DNA of 64,000 nucleotides from Massilia phyllostachyos (GTDB taxonomy: Bacteria; Pseudomonadota; Gammaproteobacteria; Burkholderiales; Burkholderiaceae_D). The stretch covers positions 372,001 to 436,000 of the forward strand of contig NZ_JAJNOC010000001.1 of the NCBI RefSeq assembly GCF_021044825.1. The letters run 5' to 3'. A program made the position numbers and the translations under genes. Under the pieces are notes generated by a model that did not search any database, was not told the origin of the DNA, and saw nothing but the letters and a program-made list of their open reading frames with translations. Below are positions 23,926 through 33,415 of this stretch, in pieces (position 1 is the first letter of the stretch; each line of letters starts with the position of its first letter).

Positions 23926-23953
23926 AAAAGAAGCCGGCAGGCCGGCTTCTTTT
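23926..23953 (-). terminator. intrinsic terminator of rpmE2
   Basis: AAAAGAAGCCGGC pairs with GCCGGCTTCTTTT across a 2-base loop. Reading leftward, the stem is followed by a run of eight T. The plus-strand side also has TTCTTTTG. Confidence 0.88.
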
Positions 23954-24003
23954 GTGGCAACCCAGGGCGCTATGGCCCGGGGCTTGCGTGGTGCCTGGGC
24001 GAA

Positions 24004-24273
24004 TTAGCCGTTGGCGACCGAGGTCTTCGAACCGACCGAGCCGAACTTCTGACGGAACTTCTCGACGCGGCCAGCGGTGTCGACGATCTTGTGCTTGCCG
24101 GTGTAGAACGGGTGCGATTCAGCCGAGACTTCGATCTTCACCAGCGGGTATTCCTTACCTTCGTAGGTAGCGGTTTCGCGGGTGTTGATGGTCGAACGGG
24201 TGATGAACTTGAAATCGCACGACACGTCGTGGAACAGGACTTCGCGGTAATCCGGATGGGTATCGGTCTTCAT
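24004..24273 (-). CDS. rpmE2: 50S ribosomal protein L31, type B (zinc-independent)
   Basis: 89 residues beginning [16 protein letters not shown] and containing [33 protein letters not shown]. This is type B L31, which lacks the CxxC zinc pair; only a single Cys (SCDFKF) is present. In zinc-limited cells this class can replace the zinc-binding L31. No second L31 gene is in the window, so whether it is the only copy is unknown. I chose the ATG at 24273 because it matches the family N-terminus; the longer open frame through the REP region is not coding. Rho is encoded ~350 bp upstream on the same strand. Confidence 0.95.
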   Translation of the reverse strand: MKTDTHPDYREVLFHDVSCDFKFITRSTINTRETATYEGKEYPLVKIEVSAESHPFYTGKHKIVDTAGRVEKFRQKFGSVGSKTSVANG

Positions 24274-24445
24274 GATGAGTGCTTTCGATTGAGTAGGTAG
24301 CCAAACGGCACTTCGTCGGTCGACTTGCTTCTTGACCCGATTGCCGATCACTTGCCAGGGTTGGACTGAACCGGAGATTATAGAGGGGTTTGGGGGAGGT
24401 GGCAACTGGGGTGGTGCAAGGATGCGGGGAGGTGTGCGCGTAAAA

Positions 24446-24553
24446 TTGGATCCCGGCCTGCGCCGGGATGACGGTTTCAAGGCTAACAAAGGAATCGTGG
24501 CGACGATGTTCATGCGCCCTGTTAACGTCGTCCCGGCGAAGGCCGGGATCCAA
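24446..24553. repeat. REP-like inverted pair (well preserved)
   Basis: The left unit (24446-24473) begins TTGGATCCCGGCCTGCGCC and ends GGGATGACG. The right unit (24526-24553) begins CGTCGTCCCGGCGAAGGCC and ends GGGATCCAA, an inverted copy. Each unit is itself palindromic around a CCGGC/GCCGG core. About 52 bp of non-repetitive DNA separates them. It matches the pair at 7446-7540. Confidence 0.85.
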
Positions 24554-24570
24554 GTTCTTACGCATACCGC

Positions 24571-24598
24571 AAAACAAAAAGGCGGCCCGCAGGCCGCC
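24571..24598 (-). terminator. intrinsic terminator of rho
   Basis: GGCGGCC and GGCCGCC form a 7-bp stem with a CGCA loop. On the minus strand it is followed by TTTTTGTTTT, 27 bp after the rho stop. Confidence 0.88.
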
Positions 24599-24624
24599 CC
24601 ATTCGCGCAACGTGCAGCGAAGGC

Positions 24625-25887
24625 TCAGCCCCCGCGGCGCATCATGTCAAAGAATTCGACATTGTTCTTGGTCGCGCGCATCTTGTCGAGGATGAACTCC
24701 ATCGCCTCGATCTCGTCCATCGAGTACAGCAGCTTGCGCAGGATCCAGATCTTCTGCAGCTGGTCCGGCTTGATGAGCAGCTCTTCGCGGCGGGTGCCCG
24801 ATTTGTTCAGGTTGATGGCCGGGTAGACGCGTTTCTCGGCCAGGCGGCGCTCGAGGTGGACTTCCATGTTGCCGGTGCCCTTGAATTCCTCGTAGATCAC
24901 GTCGTCCATGCGCGAGCCGGTTTCGATCAGCGCGGTCGCGACGATGGTCAGCGAGCCGCCTTCTTCCACGTTACGCGCGGCGCCGAAGAAGCGCTTCGGA
25001 CGCTGCAGGGCGTTGGCGTCGACACCGCCGGTCAGGACCTTGCCCGATGCCGGAATCACGGTGTTGTAGGCGCGCGCCAAGCGGGTGATCGAGTCCAGCA
25101 GGATCACGACGTCCTTCTTCATCTCGACCAGGCGCTTGGCTTTTTCCAGCACCATCTCGGCGACCTGCACGTGGCGGGTGGCCGGTTCGTCGAAGGTCGA
25201 CGCCACGACTTCGCCGCGCACCGAACGCTGCATCTCCGTCACTTCTTCCGGACGCTCGTCGATCAGCAGGACGATCAGGGTCACGTCCGGGTGATTCGCA
25301 GTGATCGCGTGGGCGATGTGCTGCAGCATGACCGACTTGCCCGACTTCGGCGAGGCGACCAGCAGGCCGCGCTGGCCCTTGCCGATCGGCGAGATCAGGT
25401 CGACGATGCGGCCGGTGATGTTCTCGGCGCCGTTCATGTCGCGCTCGAGGCGCAGCGGCACCTGCGGGTGCAGCGGCGTCAGGTTCTCGAACAGGATGCG
25501 GTGCTTCGAGGCTTCCGGCGATTCGCCGTTGACCTTGTCCACCTTCACCAGCGCGAAGTAGCGCTCGCCGTCCTTCGGCGTGCGCACTTCGCCTTCGATC
25601 GAGTCACCCGTATGCAAATTGAACCGGCGGATCTGCGACGGCGAGATGTAGATGTCGTCGGTCGAGGCCATGTAGCTGGCATCCGGCGAACGCAGGAAGC
25701 CGAAGCCGTCCGGCAGCACCTCGAGGGCGCCGTCGCCGAAGATCTGTTCGCCCTGCTTCGCGCGCTTTTTCAGGATCGCGAACATCAGTTCCTGTTTGCG
25801 CAGGCGGGCTGCGTTGTCGATGTCGAGGCCGATGGCCATCTCCAGCAGCGCGGAGACGTGCATTGCCTTCAGTTCAGATAAATGCAT
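24625..25887 (-). CDS. rho: transcription termination factor Rho
   Basis: A 420-residue hexameric RNA helicase. It has the N-terminal Rho_N helical domain ([18 protein letters not shown]), the cold-shock-like RNA-binding domain with [18 protein letters not shown] (RNP1-type), the Walker A SPKSGKS (179-185), the Walker B-region [15 protein letters not shown], the Q-loop around [23 protein letters not shown], and the conserved C-terminus. Length is standard for beta/gammaproteobacteria, with no insertion domain. trxA lies 140 bp upstream on the same strand, the common trxA-rho neighbourhood. Confidence 0.98.
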   Translation of the reverse strand: MHLSELKAMHVSALLEMAIGLDIDNAARLRKQELMFAILKKRAKQGEQIFGDGALEVLPDGFGFLRSPDASYMASTDDIYISPSQIRRFNLHTGDSIEGEVRTPKDGERYFALVKVDKVNGESPEASKHRILFENLTPLHPQVPLRLERDMNGAENITGRIVDLISPIGKGQRGLLVASPKSGKSVMLQHIAHAITANHPDVTLIVLLIDERPEEVTEMQRSVRGEVVASTFDEPATRHVQVAEMVLEKAKRLVEMKKDVVILLDSITRLARAYNTVIPASGKVLTGGVDANALQRPKRFFGAARNVEEGGSLTIVATALIETGSRMDDVIYEEFKGTGNMEVHLERRLAEKRVYPAINLNKSGTRREELLIKPDQLQKIWILRKLLYSMDEIEAMEFILDKMRATKNNVEFFDMMRRGG

Positions 25888-26027
25888 GTTTGTGTGGGTG
25901 TCCCGTGACGGGAAAGTAAAGGTAGGGGAGGGAACGACGGGGTTTGTAAGCTGGGAAGCACCGGAGCCGATAGCTTCCCGACGATGACGGCAGCGCGGGC
26001 GCGCCGCCGCCGCTCATGGTAACAGTA

Positions 26028-26354
26028 TCAGATGTTGCTGTCGATAAACTGAGTCAGCTGGCCCTTGGCCATGGCGCCGACCTTCTGCGCCGCCGCGACA
26101 CCGTTCTTGAACAGGATCAGGGTCGGGATGCCGCGGATACCGAACTTGGCCGGCACGGCCTGGTTCGCGTCGACGTCGACCTTGGCAATGACCAGCTTGC
26201 CTTCGTATTCCTTGGCGACTTCTTCCAGGATCGGCGCAATCATCTTGCACGGACCGCACCACTCGGCCCAGAAGTCGACCAGCACCGGGCGCTCGGACTT
26301 GAGCACCTCGGCATCGAAGGTTGCATCGCTGATGTGTTTAATGTTTTCGCTCAT
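26028..26354 (-). CDS. trxA: thioredoxin 1
   Basis: A 108-residue cytosolic disulfide reductase with the active site WCGPC (C33, C36) in [16 protein letters not shown], plus the cis-proline segment [11 protein letters not shown]. The ATG at 26354 is preceded by GAGGA at a good distance, so the nine-residue longer version is rejected. It is upstream of rho, an arrangement conserved in many proteobacteria. Confidence 0.97.
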   Translation of the reverse strand: MSENIKHISDATFDAEVLKSERPVLVDFWAEWCGPCKMIAPILEEVAKEYEGKLVIAKVDVDANQAVPAKFGIRGIPTLILFKNGVAAAQKVGAMAKGQLTQFIDSNI

Positions 26355-26585
26355 AGGTTCCTCAGATGAGGTAAGGATCAAATAACGCCTGGCGGCCTGG
26401 GCCGATCCTGCGAGGCCCCGGGCACGGCTTCCGTGCTGTGCTCATCTAATAAATGAGCTGCTACACAATGGTGGAGGCACTGTGTGCAAAAAACAATATG
26501 GAAGGACGGCAAGGGGGTGTCAGGCGGGGATGTGCCGAATAATACCCCATTTTTTTAAAAAGTGTGGGTCGGCTTGTACAAAATC

Positions 26586-26984
26586 TCAACACTGCAGCGC
26601 ATGGCGTAGCTGCTCGAGCGCGAGCGGCTTGCGGAAGGCGCCCGCCACCTGCAATCCGAGAACGCGCGCCAGCTCGGTGGCGGCGTTGCGCACGCCGTCC
26701 GCCATGGCCGAGACCACGATCACCTGGCCGCGGAAACCCTGGCTCGCCGCGGCCTGCAGGAACTCGATGCCGTCCATGTCCGGCATGGCCAGGTCCAGGA
26801 TCAGCAGGTCGGGCGCGTGGCGCGGCAACGCGGCCAGCGCGCACCTGGCGTCGAGCTCGGCGTGCACGTCGAGGGGCGCGCCGATCATGCCCAGCATGTC
26901 GCGCAGCACGTCGAGCATGAAGCGGTCGTCGTCGAGCAGCAGCACGCGCCGGGGCGTGAGGAAAGGCGCGGACGATGGCTGCAT
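26586..26984 (-). CDS. stand-alone receiver-domain response regulator
   Basis: 132 residues comprising one REC domain and nothing else. The acidic pocket is LLLDDD (18-20), the phospho-acceptor is D64 (LILDLAMPDMDG), then VVSA, and the conserved Lys lies in FRKPLALEQL. With no output domain it may work like CheY/DivK or as a phosphate shuttle for one of the hybrid kinases. No kinase is adjacent; it lies between trxA and hutC. The ribosome site is weak. Confidence 0.85.
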   Translation of the reverse strand: MQPSSAPFLTPRRVLLLDDDRFMLDVLRDMLGMIGAPLDVHAELDARCALAALPRHAPDLLILDLAMPDMDGIEFLQAAASQGFRGQVIVVSAMADGVRNAATELARVLGLQVAGAFRKPLALEQLRHALQC

Positions 26985-27095
26985 GAGAGACCCTGGGTAA
27001 ATTGACCCGGGCCATTATGGCGAAGTTTTCCACTTCCGTGGAGATATTGAACAGCAATTTGCAAGGCGCCACGCGGCGCCTGCCGGGACAGGTGC

Positions 27096-27815
27096 TTACT
27101 GCACGCTGCCGGTGAAGCGCGCCAGGTGGCCCGGATGCCACATCGTCGCCACCGAGGCGACCCGGCCGCCGGACGTGGTGCGGCGGTGCAGCACCAGGCA
27201 GGGCGCATCCGGGGCGATCGCCAGCATGGCCGCGACCTCGCCCGGCGCCGGCTGGGCTTCGATGCCGTAGGTGGCGCCCTGCAGCGGCGCGGCCGCCATC
27301 AGGTGCTCGTTCGGGGTGATCGCGGCGAAGTCCTGCTCCAGGTAGCGCGGCGCGCAGGCCGGGTTGACCCAGCGGTCCTCGACCTGGATCGGCACGTCGT
27401 TCTCGAAGTGCACGATGATCGAATGGAAGAGCTGGACGCCGGTCTCGAGCTCGAACTCGAGCGCCAGGTCGTCGCCGGCGGTTTCGGCGCGCAGCAGCAG
27501 CAGCTGGCTGCGGTGGATGCGGCCGCGCGCGCGGATCTCGTCGGCGATGTTGCGAATCTCGACCAGGGTCGCCTGATACTTCTGCGGCGCCACATAGGTG
27601 CCCGAACCCTGGCGCCGCACCAGCGCGCCCTCGGCCGTGAGTTCGCGCACGGCGCGGTTGACGGTCATGCGCGAGACGCCGAACTGGCGCACCAGCGCCT
27701 GCTCGGACGGCACCAGGTCGCCTTCCTTCCAGCGGCCGGACGCGATCTCGCCGACCAGGTAATCCTTGATACGCTGGAAAATGGGGGTGCTGTCTTGCGC
27801 GATCTGTTCTTCCAA
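27096..27815 (-). CDS. hutC: histidine utilization repressor (GntR family, HutC type)
   Basis: A GntR/HutC-family DNA-binding regulator. The winged helix (~10-75) has PIFQRIKDYLVGEIASGRWKEGD and the recognition region PSEQALVRQFGVSRMTVNRAVRELTAEG. The C-terminal UTRA ligand-binding domain runs from ~95 onward. Family members are released from DNA by urocanate. I prefer the TTG at 27815, which has GGAGAG just upstream and gives 239 residues, the usual length; the ATG at 27923 adds 36 atypical residues. It lies ~3.9 kb from the hut operon, with ada, an oxygenase and an amidohydrolase between. The matching operator is at the hutU promoter (31656-31667). Confidence 0.88.
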   Translation of the reverse strand: MEEQIAQDSTPIFQRIKDYLVGEIASGRWKEGDLVPSEQALVRQFGVSRMTVNRAVRELTAEGALVRRQGSGTYVAPQKYQATLVEIRNIADEIRARGRIHRSQLLLLRAETAGDDLALEFELETGVQLFHSIIVHFENDVPIQVEDRWVNPACAPRYLEQDFAAITPNEHLMAAAPLQGATYGIEAQPAPGEVAAMLAIAPDAPCLVLHRRTTSGGRVASVATMWHPGHLARFTGSVQ

Positions 27816-27963
27816 ACTACTCTCCGGGGAGGCATGCGATAGAGGCGCGGCACGATGCCGCGACCCGGATTCTAGCACCGCAATTCGAAAGCAAGAGCCG
27901 GAGTGACCCGCTTCCGGGCGCATCTTATCCTGTGCGCATCGCTACATTACCGGGACATCCATC

Positions 27964-29028
27964 ATGAATGCCATGACCGCGCCGTATGACACCGACGAGA
28001 TGCGCTGGACCGCGGTCCAGCGCCGCGACCGCGACGCCGACGGCCGCTTCTATTATTCGGTGCGCAGCACCGGCGTCTACTGCCGGCCTTCCTGCCCCTC
28101 GCGCGGCGCCCTGCGCGCCAACGTCGCCTTCCACGCCAGCCCCGAGGAGGCGGAACGCGCCGGCTTCCGGCCCTGCCTGCGCTGCGAGCCGACGCTGCCG
28201 CCGCTGGCCGAACGCCAGGCCGCGGCCGTGGCCCGGGCCTGCCGCCTGATCGACGAGGCCGAAGATACGCCGAGCCTGGACAGCCTGGCCCAGGCCGTGG
28301 GCCTGAGCCGCTTCCACTTCCACCGCCTGTTCAAGCAGCATACGGGGATCACGCCCAAGGCCTACGCGGCGGCGCGCCGCACCGCGCGCCTGCAGCAAAG
28401 CCTGCCCGGCGCCGCCAGCGTCACCGATGCGCTGTACGACGCCGGCTTCAATTCCAGCGGACGCTTTTACGAGGGAGCAGCGGGCGCGCTGGGCATGCTG
28501 CCCGGCCGCTACCGTGCGGGCGGGCAGGGCGAGACCATCCGCTTCGCCGTCGCCGGCTGCTCGCTGGGCGCGATCCTGGTCGCCTCCACGGAGCAGGGCA
28601 TCTGCGTGATCCTGATCGGTGACGAGCCGGAGCCGCTGGTGCACGACCTGCAGGAGCGCTTCCCGCAGGCCGAACTGATCGGCGCCGAGCCCGAGTACGA
28701 GGCCGTGGTGGCGCAGGTGGTTTCGTTTGTCGAGACGCCGCGCATCGGCCTCGACCTGCCGCTCGACGTGCGCGGCACCGCCTTCCAGCGCCGTGTGTGG
28801 GAAGCGCTGCGCGCGATTCCGGCCGGCGTCACGGTCAGCTATGCCGAGCTGGCGGAGCGCATCGGCATGCCGACGGGGGCGCGTGCGGTGGCCAGCGCCT
28901 GCGCGGCGAACCCGGTGGCGGTGGCGATTCCCTGCCACCGCGTGGTGCGCACTGGCGGCGGACTGTCCGGCTACCGCTGGGGGATCGAGCGCAAGCGCAC
29001 GCTGATCGAGCGCGAGGCGGGGCAGTGA
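27964..29028 (+). CDS. ada: bifunctional methylation sensor / O6-methylguanine-DNA methyltransferase Ada
   Basis: 354 residues. The N-terminal methylphosphotriester-accepting zinc domain has four cysteines (C40, C44, C71, C74 in YCRPSCPS and CLRCEP). An AraC-type helix-turn-helix region follows (~90-185, SRFHFHRLFKQHTGITPKAY). The C-terminal alkyltransferase has PCHRVV with active-site C324. All acceptor residues are present, so it should act both as alkylation sensor/activator and as suicidal repair enzyme. The stop overlaps the oxygenase start by 4 bp, implying co-induction. No clear Ada box was identified upstream; a TACATT hexamer at 27943-27948 may be the -10. Confidence 0.96.
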   Translation: MNAMTAPYDTDEMRWTAVQRRDRDADGRFYYSVRSTGVYCRPSCPSRGALRANVAFHASPEEAERAGFRPCLRCEPTLPPLAERQAAAVARACRLIDEAEDTPSLDSLAQAVGLSRFHFHRLFKQHTGITPKAYAAARRTARLQQSLPGAASVTDALYDAGFNSSGRFYEGAAGALGMLPGRYRAGGQGETIRFAVAGCSLGAILVASTEQGICVILIGDEPEPLVHDLQERFPQAELIGAEPEYEAVVAQVVSFVETPRIGLDLPLDVRGTAFQRRVWEALRAIPAGVTVSYAELAERIGMPTGARAVASACAANPVAVAIPCHRVVRTGGGLSGYRWGIERKRTLIEREAGQ

Positions 29029-29708
29029 TCGCCTGGGAGCGGGTGGGCGAGGAGCTGGATGCCTTCGGCTGCGCCGTGATACCGGGGCTGCTCGCGCTTG
29101 ACGACTGCCGGGCGGCGGCCGCGCTGTACGAGCGCGCGAACCTGTTCCGCAGCCGGGTCGTGATGGAGCGCCACGGTTTCGGGCGCGGCGAGTACCAGTA
29201 CTTTTCCTATCCGCTGCCGGCGCCACTGGAGGCGCTGCGCTCCAATCTGTATCCGCCGCTGGCGGCGATCGCCAACCGCTGGCAGGCGGCGCTGGGGTTG
29301 GATGCGCGATTTCCCGATTCGCATGCGGAGTACCTGGCGCGCTGCCACGCGGCCGGGCAGGTGAAACCGACGCCGCTGCTGCTGCGCTACCGCGCGGGCG
29401 ACTACAACTGCCTGCACCAGGACCTGTACGGCGAGCTGGTGTTCCCGCTGCAGGTGGCGGTGCTGCTATCAAGCCCGGGCGAGGATTTCGACGGCGGCGA
29501 ATTCGTCCTGACGGAACAGCGCCCGCGCATGCAGTCGCGCGCCGAGGTGGTGCCTTTGAAGCAGGGCGACGCCGTCGTGTTCGCGGTGAACCAGCGGCCG
29601 GTGAACGGCACGCGCGGCGTGTATCGCGTCGCGATGCGCCATGGGGTCAGCCGGCTGCGCAGCGGCACCCGGCACACCCTGGGGATCATCTTCCACGACG
29701 CGGGGTGA
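29025..29708 (+). CDS. 2OG-Fe(II) oxygenase, Oxygenase-NA type (putative oxidative DNA dealkylation)
   Basis: 227 residues from the GTG at 29025, which overlaps the ada stop. The double-stranded beta-helix residues are visible: HxD as H131 and D133 (NCLHQDLYG), the distal iron His probably H206 (RHGVS), and the 2-oxoglutarate-binding Arg probably R216 (RSGTRHTLGIIFHD). It resembles the Oxygenase-NA family that sits beside ada in many proteobacteria and is distinct from classic AlkB in sequence. Coupling to ada supports a role in alkylation damage repair; direct activity is inferred. Confidence 0.85.
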   Translation: MIAWERVGEELDAFGCAVIPGLLALDDCRAAAALYERANLFRSRVVMERHGFGRGEYQYFSYPLPAPLEALRSNLYPPLAAIANRWQAALGLDARFPDSHAEYLARCHAAGQVKPTPLLLRYRAGDYNCLHQDLYGELVFPLQVAVLLSSPGEDFDGGEFVLTEQRPRMQSRAEVVPLKQGDAVVFAVNQRPVNGTRGVYRVAMRHGVSRLRSGTRHTLGIIFHDAG

Positions 29709-29801
29709 AGGTCCCTATGCCCGCACCTTGATTTTCTATACACTCCTCGATGCCGTGCCCACGAAGCACGGACACCCTCATACAACGGAGAATAGAAAAG
29801 C

Positions 29802-31472
29802 ATGCGCGCGCGCCAGATCCCCCTTTCGTCACTGATCGTCCTCGCCGGCCTCGGCGTCCTGTCCTCGGCCCACGCCGACACCGTCATCACGAACGCCAAC
29901 GGTTACACCCTGAACGCCAAGGGCGAGCTGGTGCAGTTCAGCGCGATGGCGTTCGACGACAAGGGCCGCATCACGGCGGTCGGCAGCAACGCCGACGTGA
30001 CGGCCAAGGCACGCGGCGCGCGCCAGGTCGACATGCAGGGCCGCACCGTGCTGCCGGGCCTGATCGACGCCCACGGCCACGTGTTCGGCCTGGGCCAGCA
30101 ACTGACCCAGCTCGACCTGTCCGCCACCACCTCGCTGGCCGGCGCCACCAAGGCGATCGCCGACTACGCCAAGGCCAATGCGAACCACGCCTGGATCCGC
30201 GGCCGCGGCTGGAACCAGGAGAACTGGAAGCTGGGCCGCTTCCCGACCGCCAAGGAACTCGACGCCGTGGTGGCGGACAAGCCGGTCTGGCTCGAGCGCG
30301 TCGACGGCCACGCCGGCTGGGCCAACAGCCGCACCTTGGCGCTGGCCGGCATCACCAAATCGACCCCGGACCCGGCAGGCGGCAAGATCATGCGCGATGC
30401 GAACGGCGAAGCGACCGGCGTGCTGGTCGACGCGGCGCAGGAACTGGTGACCAAGGTCATGCCGGCCCAGACCGAAGCGGAAGGCCGCCTGGTGCTGGAT
30501 AAATCGCTGCAGGAGATCGCGCGCGTCGGCATCACCGCCGTGCACGACGCCGGCATCGGCGTGGCGGAAGACCGTCTGTACCGCGACTACGCGGACAATA
30601 AAAAACTGACCGCGCGCGTCTACGCCATGATCGGCGGCACCGGCGAGGATTTTGACCAACTGGCAAAAAATGGACCACTGAAGGACTACGCCGACGGCAT
30701 GTACGCGCTGCGCGCGGTGAAGCTGTATTCCGACGGCGCCCTGGGCAGCCGCGGCGCCGCGCTGATCAAACCCTACAGCGACGAGCCGCATTCGCACGGC
30801 CTGCTGTTCTTCAAGAGCGCGCAGATGGACGCGATGATGACCAAGGCCATGCGCAAGGGTTACCAGGTCAACGTGCACGCGATCGGCGACGCCGGCAACA
30901 AGCAGATCCTGGACATCTACCAGAAGGAGATCGGCGTCACCAGGAGCGCGGCGCAGCGCCACCGCATCGAGCACGCCCAGGTGGTGACGGCGCAGGACAT
31001 CCCGCGCTTCCAGACTTTGGGCATCATCCCGTCGATGCAGCCGACCCACGCGACCTCGGACAAGAACATGGCCGAGACCCGCGTCGGCCCGGAGCGCATC
31101 AAGGGCGCCTACGCCTGGCGCACCTTCCTGCACCAGGGCTCGCGCATCGCCTGCGGCTCGGACTTCCCGGTGGAGTCGCCGAACCCCTTCTTCGGCATCC
31201 ACGCCGCCGTGACCCGCATGGACCACGCCGGCCAGCCGGTGGCGGGCTGGTATCCGAACCAGGCGATGTCGCTGAAAGAAGCCTTCCGCTGCTTCACGCT
31301 GGATGCGGCTTATGCCGGCCACCAGGAGAACAGCCTCGGTTCGCTGGAGCCGGGCAAGCACGCCGACTTCATCGTGATCGACCGCGACCTGTTCCGCATG
31401 TCGACGTATGACATCTTCAAGACCGGCGTGCTCGAAACCTGGGTCGGCGGTCGTCAGGTGTTCAAAAAGTAG
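29802..31472 (+). CDS. secreted amidohydrolase, YtcJ-like (Amidohydro_3)
   Basis: 556 residues with a signal peptide cleaved near A25 (SSAHA-D). The metal ligands of the amidohydrolase superfamily are seen: HGH at H91 and H93 (LIDAHGHVFG), VNVHAIGDAGN, HRIEHAQ and GSDFPVE. The C-terminus has the beta-sandwich closing sequence SLEPGKHADFIVIDRD. YtcJ-like enzymes act on N-formyl or N-acyl amides and related compounds, but most have unknown substrates. Position just before the hut operon may be chance, because the 101-bp repeat and the hut promoter intervene. Export suggests an extracellular substrate. Confidence 0.88.
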   Translation: MRARQIPLSSLIVLAGLGVLSSAHADTVITNANGYTLNAKGELVQFSAMAFDDKGRITAVGSNADVTAKARGARQVDMQGRTVLPGLIDAHGHVFGLGQQLTQLDLSATTSLAGATKAIADYAKANANHAWIRGRGWNQENWKLGRFPTAKELDAVVADKPVWLERVDGHAGWANSRTLALAGITKSTPDPAGGKIMRDANGEATGVLVDAAQELVTKVMPAQTEAEGRLVLDKSLQEIARVGITAVHDAGIGVAEDRLYRDYADNKKLTARVYAMIGGTGEDFDQLAKNGPLKDYADGMYALRAVKLYSDGALGSRGAALIKPYSDEPHSHGLLFFKSAQMDAMMTKAMRKGYQVNVHAIGDAGNKQILDIYQKEIGVTRSAAQRHRIEHAQVVTAQDIPRFQTLGIIPSMQPTHATSDKNMAETRVGPERIKGAYAWRTFLHQGSRIACGSDFPVESPNPFFGIHAAVTRMDHAGQPVAGWYPNQAMSLKEAFRCFTLDAAYAGHQENSLGSLEPGKHADFIVIDRDLFRMSTYDIFKTGVLETWVGGRQVFKK

Positions 31473-31499
31473 AGTAGACGACGCGTCGAGATAATCGTA

Positions 31500-31600
31500 G
31501 AGGGTGTGAAAAACGGCTACGGCAAGGCGCCGAGTCGAAGACAGTACGCTCGTACGGCGAGACGAGGCAACGCAGCCGTAGAAGAATTTTTCACACCCTC
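31500..31600. repeat. 101-bp palindrome-bounded element, copy 1
   Basis: The ends GAGGGTGTGAAAAA and TTTTTCACACCCTC are perfect 14-bp inverted repeats. Inside, CTACGGC pairs with GCCGTAG, and a central CTCGT/ACGAG hairpin is possible. A second copy is at 59859-59960. Copy 1 lies 27 bp after the amidohydrolase stop and is immediately followed by a GTAG-type hairpin. The function is unknown. Confidence 0.85.
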
Positions 31601-31627
31601 ATAGGGTGGGCGGTCCTCCGCCCGCCA
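31601..31627. repeat. GTAG-GTGGGCGG dispersed hairpin, copy 2
   Basis: ATAGGGTGGGCGGTCCTCC followed by GCCCGCC forms a GGTGGGCGG/CCGCCCGCC stem (one wobble) with a 4-base loop. It directly abuts the 101-bp element. Confidence 0.7.
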
Positions 31628-31646
31628 AATGCAGCCCCGATATTGG

Positions 31647-31675
31647 TTGACTTGCTTGTATAGACAACCTATATT
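31647..31675 (+). promoter_or_regulatory. hut operon promoter with HutC-like operator in the spacer
   Basis: The -35 is TTGACT (31647-31652) and the -10 is TATATT (31670-31675), with a 17-bp spacer. The spacer holds the near-palindrome TTGTATAGACAA (31656-31667). HutC sites in other bacteria are palindromes with TGT..ACA half-sites. Binding here would block RNA polymerase directly. The expected transcript starts near 31682, just before AGGAG and the hutU ATG. Confidence 0.8.
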
Positions 31676-31703
31676 CATCGCAGATCCCAACCCAGGAGCC
31701 GCC

Positions 31704-33407
<1,704 letters not shown>

Positions 33408-33415
33408 AAGACACC

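Larger units (their letters stand above)
24274..24624. other. 351-bp gap between rho and rpmE2
   Basis: It contains the rho terminator (24571-24598), a well-preserved REP-like inverted pair (24446-24553), and the leader of rpmE2. No gene is seen. Confidence 0.6.

Noticed and set aside
27064..27081. AGGCGCC/GGCGCCT hairpin after hutC as a terminator
   Set aside because: A 7-bp stem is present, but no T-run follows on the minus strand, so it was not annotated as a terminator.
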